Notes: generated by a model from the letters alone, not told the origin. Positions 1 through 5,810 are shown, numbered from the stretch's first letter. The stretch is DNA of 6,100 nucleotides from Hyphomonadaceae bacterium (GCA_030696545.1 JAUYSA010000073.1:1-6100); one strand, 5' to 3'. Numbers and translations: made by a program.

Positions 1-282
1 ACCGGCTCGGCCTTCTACGCGCCGGCTGAATCGGCTGTCGCGATGGCGAAATCGTTCCTGAAGGACAAGAAGCGCGTCCTGCCGGTCGCCGCGAACCTGA
101 CGGGCCAGTATGGCGTCTCCGACCTCTATGTCGGCGTGCCGTGCGTCATCGGCGCCGGCGGCGTCGAGAAGATCATCGAGTTCGACCTGAACAGCGACGA
201 GAAAGCGATGTTCGAGAAGAGCGTCGCGGCCGTGAACGGCCTGCTCGACGCCTGCAAGAAGCTTGAGCCTTCGCTGACGTAG
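1..282 (+). CDS. mdh: Malate dehydrogenase, C-terminal fragment
   Basis: The open frame begins at base 1 and gives the last 93 residues of NAD-dependent malate dehydrogenase, the TCA-cycle enzyme that interconverts malate and oxaloacetate in the cytoplasm. The fragment starts in the conserved segment TGSAFYAPAESAVAMA and includes VLPVAANLTGQYGV and YVGVPCVIGAGGVEKIIE, typical of the LDH-like (about 320-residue) MDH of alphaproteobacteria. The nucleotide-binding half and the catalytic His lie upstream of the window, so activity cannot be judged here. The frame ends in TAG at 280-282. An internal ATG at 43 is not a plausible start, because recognisable MDH sequence precedes it. In many alphaproteobacteria sucC and sucD follow mdh; here the next gene is convergent. 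Confidence 0.95.
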   Translation, partial: TGSAFYAPAESAVAMAKSFLKDKKRVLPVAANLTGQYGVSDLYVGVPCVIGAGGVEKIIEFDLNSDEKAMFEKSVAAVNGLLDACKKLEPSLT

Positions 283-287
283 AGGTG

Positions 288-375
288 TTGTAGGGTGCAT
301 CGAGGCGAAACCAAAATGAGCCATTGGCCGGTTCGGCGCGATAGTGCATTTCGCTCTGCATAATGTACCCTACAA
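288..375. repeat. 88-bp element with 13-bp inverted terminal arms
   Basis: TTGTAGGGTGCAT (288-300) and ATGTACCCTACAA (363-375) are inverted copies with one mismatch, which becomes a G-U pair in a plus-strand transcript, so all 13 positions can pair. GCGAAA (305-310) and TTTCGC (349-354) extend the stem imperfectly, and GCCG-GTT-CGGC (327-337) forms a small inner hairpin. The element fills most of the gap between the convergent mdh and TIR gene ends. It could be a REP- or MITE-like intergenic repeat, or act as a bidirectional terminator. No T-run follows either arm, so a classical intrinsic terminator is not shown. Confidence 0.6.
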
Positions 376-432
376 TTCTTATCTCACACCAGCAGGCAGG
401 GCGACCGCAAGTGGCGTCGGGCTGTTCCCGCC

Positions 433-2244
433 TCATTCTGCCGAAGCACCACCAGCAACGGCCAGCTTTTTGCAGGCATCTCTGTAGCTGCCATCGCAAG
501 ACTTTCTGAAAGCCTCCAGTGCTTTCGTCGGGTCTTGTGCAACGCCGGTTCCGCTCTCATACATGAAGCCGAGATTGCTGCAGCCTATGGCGTGGCCGCC
601 CTCGCACGCCTGAGTGTAAAGGGCTGCGGCCCGCGCTTCATTGCGCTCAACCCCCCGGCCGTTCGCATACGCGGCACCGAGATTGTTGCAACCTGTGGCA
701 TCGCGCCCTTCGCATGCCTGAGCATAGAGTTCTGCGGCCCGCGCTTCGTCCTTCTCAACGCCTCGGCCGGTCTCGTACATGACGCCGAGATTGTAGCAGC
801 CTCCCATATAACCGCCGCCGCAAGCCTGACCAAAGAGCTTCAAAGCCTGCGCACCATCCTGCGCAACGCCCTCGCCCAAAAAGTACATATCGCCGAGATT
901 GTAACAGCCACGGGCATCGCCACCATCGCACACTTGGGCATAGAGCGCCGCAGCCCGCTCCCCATTTTTCTCGACGCCCCGGCCGGTCCGGTACATGACG
1001 CCAAGATCCCTGCAGCTCATCGTAACGCCGCCGTCACAGGCTTGATCGAAAAGCGCTGCAGCCCGCGCCTCGTCCTTCCGGACGCCCCGGCCTGTCGCGT
1101 ATCCGAGGCCAAGATTGCGGCAGCCCCCCATATAGCCGCCTTCGCACGCTTGAGCGTACAGCGCGGCGGCGCGCGCATCGTCCCGAGCAACACCTCGACC
1201 GTCCGAGTACATGAAGCCGAGATTGTTGCAGCCCACTACACTGCCGCCTTCGCACGCCCGCGCATAGAGCGCCACGGCGCGCGCATCGTCCCGCGCAACG
1301 CCTTCGCCGCCCGCGTACCTAAGCCCAAGATTACTGCAGGCGCGCAGATTCCCGAGGTCGCAGGAGCGTCGAAATAAGCGCACCGCATCCTCCGAGTTCG
1401 CCTCCACACCACCCTTACCAAATTGATAGGCCCATCCGCTCACCAAGGCGGCGTCGGCGTCCACCGCGGATGCCTCGATCAGGCGCATCAGGCCAATGGT
1501 CCGGAACACCTCGTCCAGAAGGCGGTCCGCATCGGCATTTCCCATACGGTCATCTGGCATGGCCGATAAGACCGCCATCACCTCGGGATCGATAAGGCTG
1601 GCACGCGTCCGCGCCTCTGCCTCCGCCTCGCGCCGACTCATCTCGCCGCCCCCCCACCATGCGCCAACCGCTCCGAGCGCCAGCAGCACCGCAAGACCCG
1701 CCCCTACAAAGGCCGGTTTTACCCCGCCCTTCGACTTCCTGAGCGCTGCAAGCTCCTTCTGCGCCGCCTCCAGCTCGGCCTTCACCCTGACGGTCTGCTT
1801 TTCCTCCTTCAACGCCTCGATCTGCGCCGCAAGCAGGTCGTTGCGTTTGAGCGTCTTCGCCAGCGCGCGGACGAGCTTGCGCCAGCCAGGGTGGTCGCTC
1901 TGACCGTGGAAGTCGGAAATGTCCGCGCGCTGCAGGTCTGAGAACTGCGTCGGCATGTCCAGATCGGTCACCGGCTCAAGCAAAGCCGGCAGCAGGACGC
2001 CGCGACCTTGGGCGACGGCGCACTCTTTCTTGACCCACGGTCTCGACAACGCGTGTGGCGACCACAGCGCCACGACCGCGCCCGCCGACTTCAGCTCGCG
2101 GTCAATTACGTCCGACCAGACATCGCCCGCGTCCAGCCGCTCCACATCGAAGAAGACGGAGAGGCCGAGCCCCTCAAGGGCACGCCGTATTTCTTCGGCG
2201 CGCAGCGTCTCCTCACGCGCATAGGATATGAAAATATCCGTCAT
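433..2244 (-). CDS. TIR domain - coiled coil - TM - Sel1-repeat protein
   Basis: This predicted protein has 603 residues. Residues 1-135 form a TIR domain: it opens MTDIFISYAREE, has a BB-loop region FFDVERLDAGDVW (31-43), and SRPWVKKECAVAQ places W70 and E74 where NAD-cleaving TIR domains such as SARM1 have the catalytic Glu. Residues about 134-172 are Ala/Glu/Lys/Leu-rich and likely coiled coil. Residues about 176-197 are one hydrophobic helix. From about 268 to 591 run Sel1-like repeats of 36 residues, one degenerate and eight clear, with the form C-x-x-LG-x-x-Y-x-x-G-x-GV...A-x-x-LY-x-x-AC. The C-x7-C pairs resemble Helicobacter Hcp proteins, whose repeats are disulfide-bonded outside the cytoplasm, so the likely topology is TIR inside and repeats in the periplasm. 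The ATG at 2244 is chosen because the TIR fold starts there and AAGGGG lies 6 nt upstream. It follows the FKBP gene by 71 bp. A role in stress or phage sensing is inference only. Confidence 0.85.
   Translation of the reverse strand: MTDIFISYAREETLRAEEIRRALEGLGLSVFFDVERLDAGDVWSDVIDRELKSAGAVVALWSPHALSRPWVKKECAVAQGRGVLLPALLEPVTDLDMPTQFSDLQRADISDFHGQSDHPGWRKLVRALAKTLKRNDLLAAQIEALKEEKQTVRVKAELEAAQKELAALRKSKGGVKPAFVGAGLAVLLALGAVGAWWGGGEMSRREAEAEARTRASLIDPEVMAVLSAMPDDRMGNADADRLLDEVFRTIGLMRLIEASAVDADAALVSGWAYQFGKGGVEANSEDAVRLFRRSCDLGNLRACSNLGLRYAGGEGVARDDARAVALYARACEGGSVVGCNNLGFMYSDGRGVARDDARAAALYAQACEGGYMGGCRNLGLGYATGRGVRKDEARAAALFDQACDGGVTMSCRDLGVMYRTGRGVEKNGERAAALYAQVCDGGDARGCYNLGDMYFLGEGVAQDGAQALKLFGQACGGGYMGGCYNLGVMYETGRGVEKDEARAAELYAQACEGRDATGCNNLGAAYANGRGVERNEARAAALYTQACEGGHAIGCSNLGFMYESGTGVAQDPTKALEAFRKSCDGSYRDACKKLAVAGGASAE
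475..1338 (-). repeat. Eight 108-bp coding tandem repeats (Sel1 units)
   Basis: This part of the TIR gene consists of eight consecutive 108-bp units, each encoding 36 residues that begin at the Cys of C-x-x-LG (residues 303, 339, 375, 411, 447, 483, 519 and 555). There are no insertions or deletions between units. Similarity is visible at DNA level, for example the recurring plus-strand blocks GTACATGA(A/C)GCC(G/A)AGAT. A ninth partial unit follows (Cys591). A weaker unit precedes (about residues 268-302) that lacks the first Cys but has the second (C295). The units have diverged enough that recent duplication is not obvious. Confidence 0.85.
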
Positions 2245-2250
2245 CGCCGT

Positions 2251-2256
2251 CCCCTT
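2251..2256 (-). promoter_or_regulatory. Ribosome binding site of the TIR-Sel1 gene
   Basis: On the minus strand AAGGGG sits 6 nt before the ATG at 2244. This supports that start over the upstream in-frame start at 2427, which would add 61 residues of non-TIR sequence overlapping the end of the FKBP gene. Confidence 0.65.
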
Positions 2257-2290
2257 AGCAGCATCTGATATTGCGATGCCCGGGCGGTTG

Positions 2291-2305
2291 GCGCAACTGC
2301 TGCGC
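2291..2305 (-). terminator. Hairpin between the FKBP and TIR genes
   Basis: GCGCA (2291-2295) and TGCGC (2301-2305) are perfect inverted 5-bp arms around a 5-nt loop, 10 bases past the TAG stop of the FKBP gene. There is no following T-run in the minus-strand direction, so it may be an attenuator, an mRNA 3'-end stabiliser or chance. If it terminates weakly, the TIR gene could still be read through from the FKBP promoter. Confidence 0.3.
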
Positions 2306-2315
2306 TGATCTTGTT

Positions 2316-3230
2316 CTACTCCACGCCGACCATGAGGATCTCGAACAGGAGATCCGCGTTCGGCGGGATTGCGCCCGGAGCGCCGCGTGCGCCGTAGCCG
2401 AGTTTGGAGGGGATGAAGACAAGCCAATGGTCGCCGGGCTTCATCAGGGTGAGGGCTTCAGAGAAGCCGGGCACGACAGCCGCGACCGGGAAGGTTTCGG
2501 TGTCGCCACGCTCGAACGCGCTATCGAACGCGTCGCCGCCGGAAGCGAGGCGGCCTTCGTAGAAGACTTCGGCGTCCTGGCTCTTCGTGGGCGGAACGCC
2601 GCCCGCCGGGCCTTCGGCGATCACGACATACTCGACGCCCGATCCGGTCTTCTTCACGTCCGGGCTGCTGGTGTTCCACGGCGCGTGTTTGGACCAGGCG
2701 GCGGCGTTCGATTGCGGAGGGGTCATGGCTTTTTTCATCTCGATTTCGAAAACAAGATCGGAGTTGGGCGGAATGTCTGCACCCGCGCCTTCCTCGCCAT
2801 AACCCAGCTTCGACGGGATGAACACCAGCCAGGAATCGCCGGGGCGCATCTTGCTGAGCGCTTCGGCGAAACCGGGGATGACAACGGATATCGGAAACTG
2901 CGCGGTCTCGTTGCGCTCGAAGGACGAATCGAAGGGTTTGACGCCGACTTGATTGAGGTGGCCCTCGTAATGGATTTCGACGCGGGCGTTCGCGCCCGGC
3001 AGCGCGCCATCCGCAGGGCCGCTGGCGAGGACGATGTGCTGCACGCCTGTATCGCTCTTTACAACATTCCTTGCAGCGCTGTTCCACGGCACGTAACGCG
3101 ACCATGCCGCCGTATCGGCAGCATTGACGACAGGCGTGGGGTCGGGCGCGAACCAGCTGACGACGCCGTCCCAGACGGCGCAGCCGGAGAGGGTCATCAG
3201 GGCGGCTGCGGTGAATAGGGGGCGAAGCAT
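2316..3230 (-). CDS. Lipoprotein with two FKBP-type peptidyl-prolyl isomerase domains
   Basis: This 304-residue predicted lipoprotein begins MLRPLFTAAALMTLSGCAVW, a short signal peptide with lipobox LSGC and lipid-modified Cys17; residue +2 is Ala, so there is no inner-membrane Asp retention signal. Two FKBP domains follow, about 60-166 and 195-302. FKBP pocket positions are present in both: Y88 and Y224 (YEG), FDS at 100-102 and 235-237, PGF at 119-121 and 254-256 with Phe where FKBP12 has Trp59, IPSKLGYG at 138-145 and 273-280, and IPPN followed by LVFEI or LLFEI. Each domain is preceded by a copy of the linker AAWSxxxPWN (41-50 and 177-186), so the duplicated unit is linker plus domain. 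The expected role is catalysis of prolyl cis-trans isomerisation and chaperone-like folding in the periplasm. The start at 3230 is preferred over the ATG at 3239 because AGGA lies 8 nt upstream of it. It may be co-transcribed with the TIR gene. Confidence 0.9.
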   Translation of the reverse strand: MLRPLFTAAALMTLSGCAVWDGVVSWFAPDPTPVVNAADTAAWSRYVPWNSAARNVVKSDTGVQHIVLASGPADGALPGANARVEIHYEGHLNQVGVKPFDSSFERNETAQFPISVVIPGFAEALSKMRPGDSWLVFIPSKLGYGEEGAGADIPPNSDLVFEIEMKKAMTPPQSNAAAWSKHAPWNTSSPDVKKTGSGVEYVVIAEGPAGGVPPTKSQDAEVFYEGRLASGGDAFDSAFERGDTETFPVAAVVPGFSEALTLMKPGDHWLVFIPSKLGYGARGAPGAIPPNADLLFEILMVGVE

Positions 3231-3238
3231 AACGATCA

Positions 3239-3242
3239 TCCT
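3239..3242 (-). promoter_or_regulatory. Ribosome binding site deciding the FKBP lipoprotein start
   Basis: AGGA on the minus strand lies 8 nt before the ATG at 3230. The alternative ATG at 3239 overlaps this AGGA, so its own purine tract would have almost no spacing. The choice changes the protein by three residues (MIV) and does not affect the signal peptide. Confidence 0.55.
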
Positions 3243-3320
3243 GTTCCGGGACGGGCGACGCCTAGAGGGTTTTTGCGCGTCCGTCGACGCCCTTGGCCGC
3301 CGCAGTTGCGCGTGCGAAAC

Positions 3321-3325
3321 GGAGG
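3321..3325 (+). promoter_or_regulatory. Unusually close purine tract before rmlD
   Basis: GGAGG is a strong Shine-Dalgarno-like sequence but only one base separates it from the ATG at 3327. Either initiation uses this ATG inefficiently or without the tract, or an alternative in-frame start is used (GTG at 3312 or TTG at 3273). Family alignment favours 3327, because the Rossmann strand begins within a few residues. Confidence 0.35.
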
Positions 3326-3326
3326 C

Positions 3327-4226
3327 ATGATCCCGCTGCGCATCGCCTGCATCGGAAAGCATGGTCAGACCGCGCAGGCGCTTGCGGCGGTTGCTGCGGG
3401 CTATGCTTCGATCGAGCTGCATCAGGCGGGGCGAGATGGCGCTGACCTGACGGATGCTACGGCGCTTGAAGCGTTCATCCACCAGAGCCGTGCGCATGTG
3501 GTTATCAATGCGGGCGCCTACAATCTTGTCGACAAGGCCGAGAGCGACGAGGCGACGGCTTTCGCGGTGAATGCGGAGGGACCGCGCGTGCTTGCACGGC
3601 TGTGCAGGCGGCATGGCGTCAAGCTGATTCACATGTCGACGGATTGTGTGTTCGATGGCGTGGGATCTGAGCCGCATCGTGAGGACGAGACGCCGAGGCC
3701 GCTGTCCGCTTATGGGCGGTCGAAGCTGGCGGGCGAGATGGCGGTTGCGGAGGAGTATCCTGACGCTGTGACGGCGCGCGTGTGCTGGGTGTTCTCGGAG
3801 TTTGCCGGCAGTTTCGTTTCCAAGGTGATTGAATGGGCGCGAGCGCGACCCGTGTTGCAGATCGTGTCGGACCAGATCGGGCCGCCGACCTATGCGCCGG
3901 ATATCGCCATCGCCCTGCTCCGCCTTGCGCGGACGAAGGTTGAGGGCGTGCGGGATTTGTCGGGGCTGCTTCATCTGGCGTCGCCCGATGTGATGAGCCG
4001 GTCGGACATGGCGACGGCGATCATGGCTGAGTCCAAGCGACAGGGCGGGCCGTTCGCAGAGATTGAGCCGGTGTCGACGGCGTCCTTCAATGCACCGGCG
4101 AAGCGGCCGCTGAATGCACGGCTTTCTGGCGTGAAGGCGACGGCGGCTCTGGGACTGAGCTGGACGCCGTTTGATGAAGCGTTGGAGCGTTCGGTCGCCG
4201 GCGTGCTGAGAAGGACTGAAACATGA
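3327..4226 (+). CDS. rfbD: dTDP-4-dehydrorhamnose reductase (RmlD/RfbD family)
   Basis: This 299-residue cytoplasmic extended-SDR protein has the usual length for RmlD, which reduces dTDP-4-dehydro-L-rhamnose with NAD(P)H to dTDP-L-rhamnose, the last step of rhamnose donor synthesis for surface polysaccharide. Signs are an N-terminal nucleotide loop GKHGQTAQ (10-17), NAGAYNLVDKAESDEATAF (61-79), VNAEGPRVLA (81-90), MSTDCVFDG (103-111) with catalytic Ser/Thr-Asp, Y129-x3-K133 (YGRSK), and RPLNARL (260-266) near the end. Two departures from the common pattern are Ala16 where the third Gly of GxxGQLG is usual, and Cys107 where STDY is usual. No rfbA, rfbB or rfbC is in the window, so a related sugar-nucleotide reductase is possible. 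Its stop overlaps the start of the acetyltransferase gene. Confidence 0.82.
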   Translation: MIPLRIACIGKHGQTAQALAAVAAGYASIELHQAGRDGADLTDATALEAFIHQSRAHVVINAGAYNLVDKAESDEATAFAVNAEGPRVLARLCRRHGVKLIHMSTDCVFDGVGSEPHREDETPRPLSAYGRSKLAGEMAVAEEYPDAVTARVCWVFSEFAGSFVSKVIEWARARPVLQIVSDQIGPPTYAPDIAIALLRLARTKVEGVRDLSGLLHLASPDVMSRSDMATAIMAESKRQGGPFAEIEPVSTASFNAPAKRPLNARLSGVKATAALGLSWTPFDEALERSVAGVLRRTET

Positions 4227-4792
4227 CATCGCGTCTCGACACCGTGATTGAAACACCGCGGCTGATTCTGAAAGTTCCGAGCCTGAAGGAGTTTGAGCCG
4301 TGGTGTGCGTTCATGGCGGACGAGGAGGCGGCGGTGTTCATCGGGAAGGCGCAGCCGCCTTCGGTTGTCTGGCGCGGCATCTGCACGATGGCGGGGTCTT
4401 GGCAGCTGGCGGGGTTTGCGATGTTTTCCGTGTTCGAGAAGGACACGGGGCGGTGGGTGGGCCGGGTTGGCCCGTGGCAGCCGCATGAATGGCCCGGACC
4501 TGAAGTGGGCTGGGGCGTGATCCGCGACACCTGGGGCAAGGGCTATGCGCTGGAAGCCGCCGTCGCCTCGATGGACTTCGCAGTGGACGTGCTGGGCTGG
4601 ACCGACATCATTCATTCGATCCACCCCGACAACACGCCCTCGCAGAAACTGGCGATGCGGCTTGGCTCGATCAACCGGGGTCCGGGAAAAATGCCGCCGC
4701 CCTACCAGAACGAGCCGATCGACCTGTGGGGCCAGACCGCCGATGAGTGGCGCGAGCGGCGCGCTGAAATCTGGAAGCGGCTTAACCGCTGA
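4223..4792 (+). CDS. GNAT family N-acetyltransferase (RimJ/RimL type)
   Basis: This 189-residue protein resembles the RimJ/RimL (Acetyltransf_3) branch, which moves an acetyl group from acetyl-CoA to amino groups of proteins or small molecules. It opens with the typical IETPRLILKVPS (9-20). It has the core strand and CoA loop EVGWGVIRDTWGKGYALEA (94-112), where WGKGYA corresponds to the Q/R-x-x-G-x-G/A pyrophosphate loop, and HPDNTPSQKLAMRLG (134-148) at the usual motif B position. The substrate cannot be told from sequence. The ATG overlaps the rmlD stop as ATGA, and AAGGA lies 7 nt upstream within rmlD (4211-4215), so translational coupling with rmlD is likely. The 3' end overlaps the convergent CHAP gene by 11 bp. 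Confidence 0.87.
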   Translation: MTSRLDTVIETPRLILKVPSLKEFEPWCAFMADEEAAVFIGKAQPPSVVWRGICTMAGSWQLAGFAMFSVFEKDTGRWVGRVGPWQPHEWPGPEVGWGVIRDTWGKGYALEAAVASMDFAVDVLGWTDIIHSIHPDNTPSQKLAMRLGSINRGPGKMPPPYQNEPIDLWGQTADEWRERRAEIWKRLNR

Positions 4793-5420
4793 GGCCGGCC
4801 GAGCCGTTGAGGCGGTAGGGGTGGATGAAGCCCTGCGCGTCATAGGTGCGCCCGCCCCAGTAGCCGCCGGGTATGTGCCAGACGCGGATCTGCGACCAGT
4901 CGTTCGCGGCGGAGACATCGACGACCGGCACGTTGATGCTGACTTCGCCGCCACGCATCCAGTTGGCGTGATCGACGCGGATGATGCGCTCGGAGAGGAT
5001 CGCCTTCACGACGGCGACGTGGCCGCGCGTTTCGTCCTTCCAGCCGCGCAGCACCAGGACGGAGCCTTCGGCGGGGCGGCCGGAGCGAACATACTTGCCC
5101 TGCGCCTGCGCCCACCAGGTGACAGCGTCGCCCCAGATCTGGACGCCCGACAGCGAGCGCGCGTAGGGCACGCATTCCGATGGCGGCTGGTCGCGCATGA
5201 TGACCGGCGTTGAATGATCGTCGAACGGCCTGCTGGTGAGATCAAGCCTGGGTGCGTTGCGCGGCGGCGTTACGGGCGCAGCTGCGGCTGCGGCAAGCGG
5301 CGGGCGAGCGTGGCCATAGGTGATCGGCGCGGCGCGCGAGCTGGTGCAGGCGGATGCAAGAATCGCGACCAGTCCGAAGACGGCCGCCCTTGTCGCTGAA
5401 ATCCGTCGCTGGCGTGTCAT
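4782..5420 (-). CDS. Secreted CHAP-domain (Cys-His amidase/peptidase) lipoprotein
   Basis: This 212-residue predicted envelope protein has an N-terminal signal segment (about 5-25: basic MTRQRR, hydrophobic FGLVAILASAC). Cys25 in LASAC is a weak lipobox, so it is either a lipoprotein or cleaved by signal peptidase I. A low-complexity Ala/Pro linker (about 29-60) leads to a CHAP domain (about 78-200). Catalytic candidates are C83 in ECVPYAR, H134 in RGHVAVV and N153 in DHANW. CHAP enzymes are usually peptidoglycan amidases or endopeptidases; this subtype, with SGVQIWGDAVTWW after the Cys, is common in alphaproteobacteria and its substrate is not visible here. ATG at 5420 is the only Met start near the signal peptide; no clear Shine-Dalgarno precedes it. 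The open frame continues to 6038, but that part is translated repeat DNA. No promoter was recognised in 5421-5533. Confidence 0.87.
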   Translation of the reverse strand: MTRQRRISATRAAVFGLVAILASACTSSRAAPITYGHARPPLAAAAAAPVTPPRNAPRLDLTSRPFDDHSTPVIMRDQPPSECVPYARSLSGVQIWGDAVTWWAQAQGKYVRSGRPAEGSVLVLRGWKDETRGHVAVVKAILSERIIRVDHANWMRGGEVSINVPVVDVSAANDWSQIRVWHIPGGYWGGRTYDAQGFIHPYRLNGSAGLSG

Positions 5421-5533
5421 GGGTGTGGAGAATGTGCGCGATTTGATGAGCGTCAGGTGAACGGAGCGGGTTGGAGAGCAGTTGCGGGTTACTGAGAGGT
5501 TGATGGTGCGGAGCGTTCTGTATTTGTGAGCCC

Positions 5534-5582
5534 GCCCTCGTCCTTCGACGGACGGCCCTTCGGGCCTGCTCAGGATGAGGGC
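5534..5582. repeat. Palindromic intergenic repeat, 11-bp arms with inner hairpin
   Basis: GCCCTCGTCCT (5534-5544) and AGGATGAGGGC (5572-5582) are inverted with one mismatch. Between them GGCCC-TTC-GGGCC (5554-5566) forms a perfect inner hairpin. The sequence CCTTCGACGGACGGCCCTTC is of a kind seen repeatedly between genes in alphaproteobacteria, as far as I recognise it; copy number in this genome cannot be judged from one window. Confidence 0.6.
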
Positions 5583-5594
5583 TATCTTCGACTT

Positions 5595-5690
5595 GTCATC
5601 CCGGAAGCGCGGAGCGAGAGCCGGGAACCATTGTGAGAGCCCGACACCATAGCGATGGGTCCCGGCTCTCCGCTTCGCTTCGGCGCGGCG
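5595..5690. repeat. Palindromic intergenic repeat, GTCATCCCGG type, right end lost
   Basis: AGAGCCGGGAACCAT (5617-5631) pairs with ATGGGTCCCGGCTCT (5655-5669) with one mismatch around a 23-nt loop. Flanks extend the symmetry roughly: GAAGCG at 5604-5609 and CGCTTC near 5671-5680. The left end GTCATCCCGG (5595-5604) has no matching CCGGGATGAC at the right end, so the outer right arm appears diverged or deleted. Confidence 0.6.
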
Positions 5691-5715
5691 TGCCGTCTCC
5701 TTGCTTCCCATCGGC

Positions 5716-5810
5716 GTCATTCCCGCGAAAGCGGGAACCCAGGGGTTGCACACACCGTGCTCGCAGCCACTGGGTTCCGGCTCACGCGCTTTGCACGTGT
5801 CCGGAATGAC
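5716..5810. repeat. Compound palindromic repeat, GTCATTCCCGCGAAAGCGGG type
   Basis: Outer arms GTCATTCC (5716-5723) and GGAATGAC (5803-5810) are perfect inverses. Within them TCCCGC-GAAA-GCGGGA (5721-5736) is a GNRA-loop hairpin, GGAACCCAG (5734-5742) pairs with CTGGGTTCC (5770-5778), and TTCCGG (5775-5780) pairs with CCGGAA (5801-5806). These pairings compete, so several folds are possible. This repeat head is widespread in proteobacterial intergenic DNA; its translations (HSRESGNPG one way, WVPAFAGMT the other) are familiar false proteins. Confidence 0.7.

Noticed and set aside
475..1338. Regular repeats as a possible CRISPR array
   Set aside because: The period is 108 bp without short identical repeats and unique spacers, and the units encode Sel1 motifs in frame.
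535..1377. 280-codon plus-strand open frame opposite the Sel1 repeats
   Set aside because: The repeat unit is 108 bp, so an antisense frame open in one unit stays open in all. The translation simply mirrors the repeats and resembles no protein I know.
2245..2427. 61-residue N-terminal extension of the TIR protein
   Set aside because: It is basic, low-information sequence overlapping the FKBP 3' end in another frame. The TIR domain begins at the ATG at 2244, which has a good AAGGGG site.
2271..3218. Plus-strand 315-codon frame opposite the FKBP gene
   Set aside because: It lies fully antisense to a clear two-domain FKBP gene and has no recognisable motif.
3231..4256. Long minus-strand extension of the FKBP frame across rmlD
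   Set aside because: It is Arg/His/Pro-rich shadow translation. The lipoprotein signal peptide marks the real N-terminus at 3230.
3971..4954. Minus-strand 327-codon frame opposite rmlD and the GNAT gene
   Set aside because: It overlaps two well-supported genes on the other strand, and the translation is Arg/Pro-rich without motifs.
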